In this document: positions 1 to 8,338 of the stretch, piece after piece
Layout of the letters: every line of letters starts with the position of its first letter
Numbering within the stretch: position 1 is the first letter of the stretch
DNA from: Chitinophagaceae bacterium
GTDB taxonomy: Bacteria; Bacteroidota; Bacteroidia; Chitinophagales; Chitinophagaceae
Reading direction: 5' to 3'
Length of the DNA: 64,000 bases
Assembly: GCA_024103425.1 (NCBI GenBank)
Contig: JAGFIS010000021.1
Span: forward strand, 53,976 to 117,975
Notes under the pieces: generated by a model
Database searches by the model: none
Told to the model about the DNA's origin: nothing
Seen by the model: only the letters and a program-made list of their open reading frames with translations
Program-made: the position numbers and the translations under genes

Positions 1-536
1 TAAGGAAACAGTGCCTCTGCTCTTGAAGCGCCGGATGCGAGAAAGAACCGGTAGCGCTCGCGGTGACGGTCAAGGTTGTAATAAAAATCATTGATACCGA
101 TTACATTCCCGCGAAGGCAGTTTCCCAGAATCATGCCGGTGATGGGGATGAGGTACTGCGCTTCCATAACATTCGGCAGTTGAATGACGAACTTCAGAAA
201 GAAAAGGTCAATAAGAAACACACCAAGGAAAGTGGCGATGAAGATACTGACCAGCAGACCCTTGTTGCGCTTCAATTCGCTGCGGTCAATGGTAGAAAAA
301 TCTGCCACCAGCACCATGATAAGAATCCATCCCAGATTGACCCATGGGTTGTCATATTTAAAAAGATATTCAAGATAATAACCCACAAAAATCAGTTGCA
401 CTATCATCCTCGCTACGGCAATGAGGGTAGTACCTATCAATTTCGTTTTGAAACGCCAGAGGATATAAACCGGAATCACCAGAATGATTAATCCTAATGC
501 CAATTGCAGCCAACTGATATCTACGATTCCATTCAT
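1..536 (-). CDS. FetB/YbbM-type ABC exporter permease, partial at window edge
   Basis: Reading the minus strand from an ATG at 534-536 gives an open frame that runs off the left edge after about 178 residues. The product begins MNGIVDISWLQLALGL and has about four or five hydrophobic segments, followed by an arginine-rich cytoplasmic stretch (RHRERYRFFLASGASRAEA) like the coupling helix of the UPF0014/FetB permeases. FetAB of Escherichia coli is an iron exporter; the substrate here is inferred only from the family. The start overlaps the stop of the ATPase gene by four bases (ATGA, 533-536), so the two are translationally coupled and form one transporter. The C-terminus lies outside the window. 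Confidence 0.8.
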   Translation of the reverse strand, partial: MNGIVDISWLQLALGLIILVIPVYILWRFKTKLIGTTLIAVARMIVQLIFVGYYLEYLFKYDNPWVNLGWILIMVLVADFSTIDRSELKRNKGLLVSIFIATFLGVFLIDLFFLKFVIQLPNVMEAQYLIPITGMILGNCLRGNVIGINDFYYNLDRHRERYRFFLASGASRAEALFP

Positions 537-1168
537 ACTGCGGAGGAGTTTATTTTTACAATTTTGGTACATCTTTCGGTCCACCACGGGTCGTGAGAAG
601 CGGAAAGGATAATTTTGTTTTTATGAATCAAAAGTTCTTTTACTTTTTCTTTGGATGTTTCATCCAATGCAGATGTCGGCTCATCCAGAATCAATACTTC
701 TTTATCCAGGAAATGACAGAGCACAATGCCGATGCGCTGGCGCTGGCCTGTTGACAGACTTCTGAAATCCGTATTCCATTGTGTGTCTTTCAATCCCATA
801 AATTCAAAAACCTCAAAGGCTTTTTCTTTTGAAGGTTTTTTGTGTTTGTTGTTTTTAAAATCAAAAGGATAAAAAAACACTTCTTCAAGTGTGCCCTCTC
901 CCATATCCAGATCCTGTGGCAGCCATGCCGTACGGTTTCGAAAGTTTATCAACTCTTCCTTTTCTATCACCTTGTCTTCAAAGGTGATGGTTCCGCCAAC
1001 CGGTTTTTCAAAACCGAGAATCAATCTGAACAGAGTGGTTTTTCCTGAGCCTGACGGGCCTTGAAAGGCAATGATATCGCCCTTGCCGGCAGTCATAGAA
1101 AAGCGATTAAGAATAGGATGCTGCTGTCCGGGATAAGAAAAAGATATATCTGAAAGGGATAAAGTCAT
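533..1168 (-). CDS. FetA/YbbL-type ABC transporter ATP-binding protein
   Basis: A 211-residue ABC ATPase with Walker A GPSGSGKTT (residues 37-45), a Q-loop (LPQDL), signature LSTGQ (138-142), Walker B VLILDEP (158-164) and an H-loop histidine near 192. It energises the permease encoded immediately downstream. I chose the ATG at 1166-1168 because MTLSLSDISFSYPG is the normal start of the domain; an in-frame ATG at 1213 would add 15 residues that do not look like part of the fold. The protein is short for the ABC family, as is usual for YbbL. Metal or iron export is the family-based guess. Confidence 0.85.
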   Translation of the reverse strand: MTLSLSDISFSYPGQQHPILNRFSMTAGKGDIIAFQGPSGSGKTTLFRLILGFEKPVGGTITFEDKVIEKEELINFRNRTAWLPQDLDMGEGTLEEVFFYPFDFKNNKHKKPSKEKAFEVFEFMGLKDTQWNTDFRSLSTGQRQRIGIVLCHFLDKEVLILDEPTSALDETSKEKVKELLIHKNKIILSASHDPWWTERCTKIVKINSSAV

Positions 1169-1263
1169 TGATGAGTAATGAAAATTTAATTCACCAGCTA
1201 AAGAAATCTGCACTGTCTGCTATAAAGTTAATTGCTCAGGAACTTTTCTCTACACCTATAATT

Positions 1264-2529
1264 CTATTCCTCATCAACGTCATTAGAATTATTATCAGGC
1301 AGTGGCAATGTGCCGGCATTAGCATCAGGCAATTGCTCTACCTTTTTCAGTTTTCTTTCTATAGCCCTTGTTCTTTTACCCAGCACCTCATCCAACTGGT
1401 TCAATCCCGTCTGCAGATTGGCTTGGGCTTTCCCCAGCAATCCCCCAAAATTTCCGAACTCTTTCTTTACCTCCGCGAGTACACGCCAAACCTCGCTGCT
1501 GCGCTTCTGAATGGTAAGTGTCTTGAAGCCCATCTGCAGGCTGTTGAGGATAGCTCCAAGGGTAGTTGGTCCCGTGATAATTACATTATATCGGCGGCGC
1601 ACTTCTTCCATGAAGGAGGCACTGCGTACCACCTCAGCAAAAATCCCCTCAAAGGGTAAGAACATAATCGCAAAATCGGTACTGTTTGGCGGATCGATAT
1701 ACTTTTCAGAAATGTCTTTGGCCATTTTGCCAACGGCATTATAGAAAGTTTTTCGGGCATTATTAATACCATCGGGATCACCCTGTTCATAGGCATTCTG
1801 CAAATGCTCGAACACATCTTTCGGAAATTTGGCATCTATTGGCAACCAGATAAACTCACGGTCATCACTTCTGCCGGGCAACTTGATGGCGAACTCAACC
1901 ACTTCTCCTTTGCCGGGCTTTACCTGCACGTTTGCAGCAAACTGATCCGGAGCCAGCAATTGCTCTAACAACATGGAAAGTTGCACTTCTCCAAAACCAC
2001 CTCTCAGCTTCACATTGCTGAGCACTTTCTTCAATCCGCCTACATCATCGGCCAGCGCACTCATTTCTCCCAGTCCTTTTTGTACCTCCGTAAGTTGAGT
2101 GCTGACTGTTGCAAAACTTTGTTTCAATCTTTCGTTGAGCGTTTTTTCTAACTTCTCCTCCACTACTCCTCTGATCAACTCTAACTTATTCTCCGTCTGC
2201 TGAATCATATCTCTCTGACGGTTCTCTAATGCTACAAATTTCTCTTTCTGGAGGTCATTAAAAGACTGCACGCTACGGTCAAACGAACCTGCAAAGTCCT
2301 GTAGGGAGTCTCTCAGCGTCTTGTTGAGCTCCTGCCTGTTGGTAAGGTTTGACTGGGCTGTCTCTTCCCGGTTGCGGCGAAATTCTTCGCGCGTTCTACC
2401 CTCCGAATCCTGGAAGTGAGTAAGCAATTCTTTTTTGAGCAGGTCAGTCTTTTTTCCTCCTGTTTTCACAATTACCAGGATGATCAACACCATCAAAAGC
2501 ACCAGATTCGCTATCAATAAATAAAGCAT
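1264..2529 (-). CDS. rmuC: DNA recombination protein RmuC
   Basis: A 421-residue protein with one N-terminal membrane segment (about residues 2-20), a long charged coiled-coil region (about 35-190) and a C-terminal RmuC domain with the typical blocks LRGGFGEVQLSMLLEQLL, FIWLPIDAKFP and NVIITGPTTLGAILNSLQMGF. RmuC proteins limit DNA inversions and carry a nuclease-like fold; the biochemical role is not settled. The gene lies 95 bases upstream of the ABC exporter on the same strand. The acidic tail (NNSNDVDEE) is unremarkable. Identification is confident from the domain blocks. Confidence 0.9.
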   Translation of the reverse strand: MLYLLIANLVLLMVLIILVIVKTGGKKTDLLKKELLTHFQDSEGRTREEFRRNREETAQSNLTNRQELNKTLRDSLQDFAGSFDRSVQSFNDLQKEKFVALENRQRDMIQQTENKLELIRGVVEEKLEKTLNERLKQSFATVSTQLTEVQKGLGEMSALADDVGGLKKVLSNVKLRGGFGEVQLSMLLEQLLAPDQFAANVQVKPGKGEVVEFAIKLPGRSDDREFIWLPIDAKFPKDVFEHLQNAYEQGDPDGINNARKTFYNAVGKMAKDISEKYIDPPNSTDFAIMFLPFEGIFAEVVRSASFMEEVRRRYNVIITGPTTLGAILNSLQMGFKTLTIQKRSSEVWRVLAEVKKEFGNFGGLLGKAQANLQTGLNQLDEVLGKRTRAIERKLKKVEQLPDANAGTLPLPDNNSNDVDEE

Positions 2530-2688
2530 AAGTCAAAATTTTATCGCACAGAACTTCGAAATTAACGATAAGACAGTAAGTGCCGGAAACAATGTTTTTA
2601 CACTATACCGTATTTGTTCAAAACACCATCGTAAATCTCCGAAATCCGGTCGTATTTACTGTGAATGAATAATTCAGAAATTGTACTG

Positions 2689-2719
2689 TTGAATTCTTAT
2701 TGCCCCCAATCTATCTTTG
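2689..2719 (+). promoter_or_regulatory. Bacteroidota housekeeping-type promoter
   Basis: TTG at 2689-2691, a 20-base spacer, then TATCTTTG at 2712-2719. This matches the Bacteroidota consensus TTG-N19-21-TAnnTTTG in full and is the best promoter match I found in the window. Transcription would start near 2723-2725. No open reading frame follows before the terminator at 2951-2985. Confidence 0.55.
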
Positions 2720-2723
2720 TATC

Positions 2724-2985
2724 AGAAGTTGATTGATGTACAGACAAACATTAATCAATAATCCAAGATCCTTTGAAAAGAGCTAACTAATATCCAAGAA
2801 AACCAAACCATAATCCGATATCAGTCAACTTCTAATTTTTAAAACAACTAACTCAAGATATTTTGCCGCAATGAATTGCGCCCTATGGAAAAACCTAAAA
2901 ATATTTAATCTTGATTAAAAACCTCTAGACCCAGGATTAAATGAAGTAAAAAGGCTTCTGATGAAAATCAGGAGCTTTTTTGTTT
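2724..2985 (+). ncRNA. candidate non-coding RNA or long leader
   Basis: This part of the 531-base gap between rmuC and the phytase-like gene starts just after a full promoter match and ends at an intrinsic terminator, without an open frame of useful length. The first 14 bases (2724-2737) pair with 2820-2833 along their whole length with one G-U pair. The same 5' bases can instead form a 10-base-pair hairpin (2729-2738 with 2749-2758, 10-base loop). The two structures exclude each other, as in regulatory leaders. I could not match it to 6S RNA, RNase P RNA, tmRNA or a known riboswitch by eye. The rest of the gap (2530-2688) shows nothing clear. Confidence 0.35.
2951..2985 (+). terminator. intrinsic terminator with GAAA loop
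   Basis: The stem pairs 2954-2962 with 2967-2975 (nine pairs, one T-G), closed by a GAAA tetraloop, and can be extended by A-T pairs. A T-run follows from 2976 (six T, G, four T). It closes the candidate RNA and lies 75 bases upstream of the next gene on the same strand. Confidence 0.7.
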
Positions 2986-3060
2986 TCATGCCCCGGCGCA
3001 ACCCTTCAACAGAAAATTTGTACTTTACATTTGTAAAAATCATCAAATACGTTCTTACAG

Positions 3061-4218
3061 ATGTATCCCCGGTTTCCGAAAATAAAATCCGCATTACGGA
3101 CTCCATTTCTATTTATTGCGATAATCCTCCTGGTATTACAATCTGCTACGGCACAGAAAGGAGGATATCAACTCAAATTTTTACAGGAGTACATACTCCC
3201 TAACAACACCGTTTTTGAAAACACAAAGGTTGGCGGTTTATCCGGTATTGATTACGATTCTGCAAGCGGACTGTATTATTCCATTTGCGATGATGGTTCT
3301 GACCTGGCTCCCGCTCGATTCTATACTTATACGATTGATTTTAAAAACGACCGTATCGATGCGATTAATCTGAAGGGTGTGCACTATCTGCGCAATAGTT
3401 TCAACCGTCTGTTCCTGCCATTCAGCAAGAACAAAATGGGTTCTGTAGATCCTGAAGCGTTGCGCGTTCTTGGCGATAAAATTATCTGGAGCGATGAAGG
3501 TGTACGCAATGTTTCACCAAAAGGGCTCTATCTGACGACTCCGAGAATTTTTCTGGCTGATAAGGAGGGCAACTATGAAGCCTCATTCGATGTACCGGAA
3601 GTAGTAGAAGTGAGCCGTGAAGAAAAAGGAACCAGAAATAACGGTGGCTTTGAAGGCCTCGCCATAACTCCCGATAAGAAATACCTGTATGCCAGCGTGG
3701 AAGAGCCTCTGATTCAAGACGGACCGAGAGCAGGACTTAATGATTCTACAGGCATCGTAAGGATTATAAAATTTGATATTGAGACACGCCAACCGGTTGC
3801 TCAGTATGCTTATCAAATTGACCCTGTGGCCTACCCGGTAAAACCTGAGAACGGATTCAGGGTCAACGGGATCTCTGATATTATGTTCCTCAACGACGAT
3901 CAACTGCTGGTGATAGAGCGCTCTTTTTCGATGGGCCGGCTTCCTTGTACCATAAAAGTGTACATGATTGATTTGACTAAGGCTACCGATATCAGTGAAC
4001 ACTTCAGCCTGAAGGGTAAGGAGAGTCTTGTTGTACCTAAAAAGCTGATTCTTAACATGGATACATTAAACCGGTTTACGGATAATATTGAAGGCGTTAC
4101 GTTCGGGCCTACCTTATCCAACGGATCTCCTTCGCTGATTTTTGTATCTGATAACAATTTCAATCCGCTGGAACGCACGCAATTCCTGCTCTTCGAATTG
4201 CAAAAGCGTGCTAACTAA
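3061..4218 (+). CDS. secreted esterase-like protein of the phytase-like family
   Basis: A 385-residue protein with an N-terminal signal peptide (hydrophobic residues about 14-30, cleavage near TAQ-KGG). The mature part matches the phytase-like/esterase-like family (PF13449): GGLSGIDYDSASGLYYSICDDG, then an IWSDEG block, NGGFEGLAITPDKKYLYAS, NGISDIMFLNDDQLLVIERS and IEGVTFGP. These segments are blades of a beta-propeller. The natural substrate of this family is poorly defined, so phytase activity should not be assumed. A -7 box TACATTTG lies at 3026-3033, about 27 bases upstream of the ATG, without a clear -33 TTG. The end overlaps the convergent YkgJ gene by four bases. Confidence 0.8.
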   Translation: MYPRFPKIKSALRTPFLFIAIILLVLQSATAQKGGYQLKFLQEYILPNNTVFENTKVGGLSGIDYDSASGLYYSICDDGSDLAPARFYTYTIDFKNDRIDAINLKGVHYLRNSFNRLFLPFSKNKMGSVDPEALRVLGDKIIWSDEGVRNVSPKGLYLTTPRIFLADKEGNYEASFDVPEVVEVSREEKGTRNNGGFEGLAITPDKKYLYASVEEPLIQDGPRAGLNDSTGIVRIIKFDIETRQPVAQYAYQIDPVAYPVKPENGFRVNGISDIMFLNDDQLLVIERSFSMGRLPCTIKVYMIDLTKATDISEHFSLKGKESLVVPKKLILNMDTLNRFTDNIEGVTFGPTLSNGSPSLIFVSDNNFNPLERTQFLLFELQKRAN

Positions 4219-4685
4219 ACATTATCTGCAAGCCCTTTCATTACATCATGCGCGATCGGGCAGAAGGTGATATTCTTCAGTGTGATATTTTTCCTTTTCA
4301 AAAATACATCCTCATCGGTATAAGGGAACCGTCTGCAATCTGAAGGCCGCTGATCGTAAACAGTACACTTATTATCCGCTCCAAGAAAAGGGCATGGAAG
4401 GGAACGGGTGACATAATCTCCCTCATCATCTAAAGTCAGATATGTATCGATAAACACGCTCTCCTTCATCTTCAGGTGTTTCGCCAGTCGCTTGATATCG
4501 GGTGTTTTAAACCGGGGAGAATAATTTTTACAACATTGTGCACACGTCAGGCAATCATGCTTCGCCACAGCTTTTTCATGCAACTCCGGGAGTTTTGACA
4601 ACATTGCCGAACGGTCGCCTCGTTGCAACAGTTGCTTGTACTTCTTCATCTCATCGGGCTTGATATGCTGCTGCAGGCCTGCCAT
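4215..4685 (-). CDS. YkgJ-family cysteine cluster protein
   Basis: A 156-residue cytoplasmic protein with the CxxCxxCC cluster of the YkgJ/UPF0153 family: Cys45, Cys48, Cys51, Cys52, followed by Cys98, Cys107, Cys117 and Cys142. Eight cysteines in this order are thought to bind zinc or an iron-sulfur centre; the role is unknown. It follows the LptF/LptG-type permease gene by nine bases on the same strand, so the two are probably one transcript. Its end overlaps the converging phytase-like gene by four bases. Confidence 0.85.
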   Translation of the reverse strand: MAGLQQHIKPDEMKKYKQLLQRGDRSAMLSKLPELHEKAVAKHDCLTCAQCCKNYSPRFKTPDIKRLAKHLKMKESVFIDTYLTLDDEGDYVTRSLPCPFLGADNKCTVYDQRPSDCRRFPYTDEDVFLKRKNITLKNITFCPIAHDVMKGLADNV

Positions 4686-4694
4686 TCCAAGTTT

Positions 4695-5786
4695 TTATTT
4701 TGAAGCTTTTTTATAAAGGATATATGCCACGACAGCAAAGACAACATTGGGTAACCATGCAGCAACAACAGGATTGAACTGTGCTTTCATAGCAAAAACT
4801 GCCGAAAACCGGGAAACAAGGATATACACAAGACAGGTTACCACCCCGATTGCCAGGTGGAAACCACTCCCACCCCTGATTTTTTTCGACGCAATCGTCG
4901 CCCCGATGATCGTCAAAATCAAAACAGACACAGGTATAGCATTGCGATTCTCGCGCTCCAAAATCAGGCTATTGATATCTTCTCCACCCCGCATTTTTTC
5001 TTTCTCAATAAAATGAATCAGCTGTGGCGTGGTCATCCTGTCTTTCATGTAAGCATCCACTTTCAGATCTTCGGGTGAGAGATGAAAATTACGGTTCATA
5101 ACCGGGCTGTCAACCAGCGTCTGTTTCAGTCCGTCAAAAGTGCGTATCCTCACCTGACGCAATGCCCAGTCATTTTTGGCGGTATCCCATGTGAATCCCT
5201 GGGCTGTAAGACTGTACACCAAAGTAGTGCTGTCAAATTTGTTGATCTGAAGTGTGTTTCCAGATTTTGAGGTCGTATCATAATAACGGATCCCCGCATA
5301 AGAGAAAGAATCCAGCCTGAAGAACTTATTGGAGAAAGTGGCAGTGTTGACGTATCCGCCGTAATTGTAATCGATGTACTTCGACTTGAAAGTACCCCAT
5401 TTCTCATTCGCCGGAGGCAGGATATATTGATTTACCCACCACAGGAAACCGGTAAAAAACAACCCCGCTACGAAATAAGGCAGTAAAAAGCGCTTATAAC
5501 TGATTCCCGTACTCAGGATGGCAATAATCTCGCTGCGGTTGGCCATCTTGGAGGTAAAGAAGATTACAGAAATAAACACAAAGAGTGGGAAAAGCATCGC
5601 ATTAATGTGCGGAATAAAGCCGAAATAGTAATCGGTAATGATCTGCTTGGTCGTAAGATTTGTCTTTGCAAAATCATCTGTTTTCTCACTGAGGTCGACA
5701 ATTACCACCAAGATCGTCATAGCGACAAGACAGAAAAAGAACGTTACAAAAAACTTCTTTAATATGTAGCGGTCTATAATCTTCAT
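4695..5786 (-). CDS. LptF/LptG family lipopolysaccharide export permease
   Basis: A 363-residue protein of the YjgP/YjgQ family. It starts MKIIDRYILKKFFVTF, has three N-terminal membrane helices (about 9-30, 55-80, 98-118), a periplasmic beta-jellyroll domain (about 135-265) and three C-terminal helices (about 275-360). LptF and LptG with the ATPase LptB extract lipopolysaccharide from the inner membrane. Which of the two subunits this is cannot be decided by eye; the partner is not in the window. A -7 box TACTTTTG lies at 5794-5801, seven bases before the ATG. Confidence 0.87.
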   Translation of the reverse strand: MKIIDRYILKKFFVTFFFCLVAMTILVVIVDLSEKTDDFAKTNLTTKQIITDYYFGFIPHINAMLFPLFVFISVIFFTSKMANRSEIIAILSTGISYKRFLLPYFVAGLFFTGFLWWVNQYILPPANEKWGTFKSKYIDYNYGGYVNTATFSNKFFRLDSFSYAGIRYYDTTSKSGNTLQINKFDSTTLVYSLTAQGFTWDTAKNDWALRQVRIRTFDGLKQTLVDSPVMNRNFHLSPEDLKVDAYMKDRMTTPQLIHFIEKEKMRGGEDINSLILERENRNAIPVSVLILTIIGATIASKKIRGGSGFHLAIGVVTCLVYILVSRFSAVFAMKAQFNPVVAAWLPNVVFAVVAYILYKKASK

Positions 5787-5793
5787 GGATACG

Positions 5794-5801
5794 CAAAAGT
5801 A
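5794..5801 (-). promoter_or_regulatory. -7 box (TACTTTTG) close to the start of the LptF/G gene
   Basis: On the minus strand TACTTTTG ends seven bases before the ATG at 5784-5786. It matches the Bacteroidota -7 box TAnnTTTG; I see no -33 TTG at the proper distance, so this is only a candidate. If used, the untranslated leader would be almost absent. Confidence 0.35.
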
Positions 5802-5980
5802 AGGTGCAATTAACTCTGCAGAAGTAAAATAGAAATTTTAATAGCTATTTTTGATTTCCAAAGAAACAGTGCAAAGGCAATAGCGAATTTTCTATCAAAA
5901 CATTAGAGCTGGATTTACGTTATACTTCTGTCAACAAATCAAATAACAACAAAAACTCTACATATTAAAACTAAATCAAT

Positions 5981-7726
5981 TTGTTAAGGAGCCTGATAAC
6001 CATACTGGCTTTATTAACTGCATTTCAGGGTACTGCTCAATATTATATCCGCGGGGATGTAAAGGATATTAATAACGAACCCCTGCAGAATGTCAAGATT
6101 TTTATGCCCGCAACCCGCCAGGTATTCTTCAGCGGATTCGGTGGAGGCTATGGTATACCCTCCCGCCACGAGTTTGATTCGCTCATCTTCACCAAAGATG
6201 GTTATGATACTGTTGCTTTGAGAATTAATACTTCCGAGTATCTGAAGGTTGTGATGAGAGTATCTCAGAGAGATAATACCCCGGTAGTACAAAAAATGGC
6301 TTCCTTCACCATTGGCGCAGAAGAGAACCAGACAACCATAGCTACTTATTACGGAGAAACCTATACCCGGTTGATAGAAAACGACTTCGTAAAAACAAAC
6401 AAAACTGCTCAAACAACTTTCGGCTTACGTATCGACAAGGCATCCTACAGCAACATAAGGCGCTTCATAAATCAGAATATGGAAGTTCCGCCATCGGCAG
6501 TACGGATCGATGAAATGCTGAACTACTTCAACTTTAATTACAAAGAACCGGGGGGTGATACAGTATTTCGCACCGAAAGCAGGATAACCGATTGTCCCTG
6601 GAATCCCGACAACCGGCTGCTGTACATGAACATCTCTGCCCGGAAAGTCGATCTCAGCAAGGTACCTCCATCCAACTTTGTTTTTCTTATCGATGTGTCC
6701 GGAAGTATGGACCTGCCCAACAGACTGCCGCTTCTCAAAGAAGCCTTTCAGCTTTTTGTAAGAAACCTGCGATCGATTGATACCGTAAGCATTGTCATCT
6801 ATGGAGGGACAGTTGGTGTCTGGCTGCCACCTACCGGTGGCGACAGCAAGGAAAAAATATCGGAAGCCATTGAAGAGCTTGCAGCTTCGGGAGATACTCC
6901 CGGCGAAGCTGCACTGCGCACTGCCTACAAACTGGCAAAATCTACTTTTATCGAAGGTGGCAACAACAGAATCATCCTTGCTACAGATGGAGACTTCAAC
7001 GTAGGTATTCATGACGAGAAGGAACTGGAAGAGCTTATAGTGAAAGAAAAAGAATCGGGTGTATACCTCACCTGCCTTGGCGTGGGAATGGGTAATTATA
7101 AAGACTCTAAAATTGAAGTGCTTGCCAAGAAAGGTAATGGCAATTTTGGCTATATCGATGATATTAAAGAAGCTGAGCGGATACTGGTGATGCAGTTTAC
7201 CCAAACCATGTACTCTGTTGCTGAGAACGTTTATCTCGATGTTAAATTCAACCCCGACGTTGTAGAGCAATACCGGCTGCTCGGTTATGATAATAAGGTA
7301 AGCGAGTTTAAAAATGTAATCGGTGAACCCGAGGGCGGCGAAATAGGTTCCGGTGCAGGCAATACGATCCTGTTTGAACTAAAACCTGCAAGCAAAGATT
7401 CTATGCTGTCAGATCTTCCCGTAGCCGATTTTACAATCCATTATCAGCTTCCGGGCGACACAACAGAGATTACTCAGAAATACGAGAGTATATATAACTA
7501 TTTGCCTTTGATCGAAATGCCTCAATCTCTTCAATTTGCCACCGCTCTTGCCATGTTGGGGTTAAAGCTCAAGAAGTCGAAGCACATACCTGACTTCTCA
7601 TGGAAACTCATCAGTAAGTTAGCAGCTGAAACCGCCTTGCCGGGAGATTATCTTCAGAACCAATTCATTGAGCTTACAGACAAAAGCGAAAAGATTTACA
7701 CAAAAAAACGCAGCCGAAAGAGATAA
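5981..7726 (+). CDS. secreted von Willebrand factor A domain protein (YfbK-like)
   Basis: A 581-residue exported protein. The start is a TTG at 5981, since an in-frame stop lies at 5972 and no ATG precedes the signal peptide (MLRSLITILALLTAFQGTAQ). An AAGGAG sequence at 5986-5991 lies inside the reading frame, five bases before an ATA codon, so an unusual ATA start is an outside possibility. Domains: a short carboxypeptidase-regulatory-like beta domain (about 22-80), the VWA N-terminal region (about 130-225), the VWA domain with MIDAS motif D238-x-S-x-S, a TPGEAAL block and TDGDFN, and a C-terminal DUF3520-like region (about 405-560). VWA domains bind ligands through a metal; the partner is unknown. 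Confidence 0.85.
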   Translation: MLRSLITILALLTAFQGTAQYYIRGDVKDINNEPLQNVKIFMPATRQVFFSGFGGGYGIPSRHEFDSLIFTKDGYDTVALRINTSEYLKVVMRVSQRDNTPVVQKMASFTIGAEENQTTIATYYGETYTRLIENDFVKTNKTAQTTFGLRIDKASYSNIRRFINQNMEVPPSAVRIDEMLNYFNFNYKEPGGDTVFRTESRITDCPWNPDNRLLYMNISARKVDLSKVPPSNFVFLIDVSGSMDLPNRLPLLKEAFQLFVRNLRSIDTVSIVIYGGTVGVWLPPTGGDSKEKISEAIEELAASGDTPGEAALRTAYKLAKSTFIEGGNNRIILATDGDFNVGIHDEKELEELIVKEKESGVYLTCLGVGMGNYKDSKIEVLAKKGNGNFGYIDDIKEAERILVMQFTQTMYSVAENVYLDVKFNPDVVEQYRLLGYDNKVSEFKNVIGEPEGGEIGSGAGNTILFELKPASKDSMLSDLPVADFTIHYQLPGDTTEITQKYESIYNYLPLIEMPQSLQFATALAMLGLKLKKSKHIPDFSWKLISKLAAETALPGDYLQNQFIELTDKSEKIYTKKRSRKR

Positions 7727-7899
7727 GTTATATCTGTGTTATCTTTTTACACAAACAAGTTAAACCGTAGGTTGTAACCCATGGTGGCATAGACTTTGCA
7801 CAATATCCACATGTGGGCTGAGTAATTAAATCATTTTTTTAAAAGAAGAAAAAAGGTTAAATTACAGACGCCCTAAAGTTCACACCAAAATAATCACCT
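7727..7899 (+). other. intergenic region upstream of hsp20
   Basis: No gene is visible. A perfect 10-base palindrome CCACATGTGG lies at 7807-7816, about 85 bases upstream of the Hsp20 start, and might be a binding site. It does not resemble the CIRCE heat-shock operator. Confidence 0.2.
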
Positions 7900-8331
7900 A
7901 TGTTACCAAAATACTTTATCAAAGACGAATCGAGTTATCCGGGTAGTTACAGACTTCAGAATAATTTTTTACAAGCCATCAACGAAGGCGTATTCACTCC
8001 GGAGAAAGCTACGCTCAAACCAAAGGCTTCAGTTACAGAAACTGACAATTATTATAAGATAGAACTGACTCAACCGGGAATGAAAAGAGAGAACCTGTTT
8101 GTTTCTATCAACGACGATGGCAACCTCAACATTATCGGATGCAACTGTAATGATAACACGAGAATAGAGTTGTCTAATATCACTGACACCTTCTTTGCAG
8201 AGATCAGCCTGCCTGAAAATGTCGATTCAAGCTTTACCTCGGCAGCATGCCATGCAGGAACCTTATCGATCGTTTTTACTAAATCAGACAAGCCGGTTAA
8301 TAGAAGAGCGGCAGAAATTGTGGTTTACTGA
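7900..8331 (+). CDS. Hsp20/alpha-crystallin family small heat shock protein
   Basis: A 143-residue protein with an alpha-crystallin domain over about residues 43-130: KASVTETDNYYKIELTQPGM at the first strands and the late A-x-x-x-G-x-L type motif (AACHAGTLSIVF). Small heat shock proteins hold unfolding proteins without ATP. The sequence is divergent: it has three cysteines, unusual for this family, and no C-terminal IxI motif, although it ends in EIVVY. It converges with the MFS gene, seven bases apart. Confidence 0.8.
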   Translation: MLPKYFIKDESSYPGSYRLQNNFLQAINEGVFTPEKATLKPKASVTETDNYYKIELTQPGMKRENLFVSINDDGNLNIIGCNCNDNTRIELSNITDTFFAEISLPENVDSSFTSAACHAGTLSIVFTKSDKPVNRRAAEIVVY

Positions 8332-8338
8332 TATAGAG

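Noticed and set aside
63..491. Open plus-strand frame of 142 codons at the left edge
   Set aside because: It is antisense to the FetB-like permease, which has clear membrane helices and a four-base coupled start with the ATPase gene.
2724..2985. Assignment as 6S RNA, RNase P RNA or tmRNA
   Set aside because: No conserved RNase P or tmRNA core could be seen, and the enclosed region does not form the large symmetric bubble with an apical stem expected of 6S RNA.
6425..7270. Minus-strand frame of 281 codons
   Set aside because: Complete shadow of the VWA protein gene; the product has no domain, while the plus-strand frame has intact MIDAS residues.
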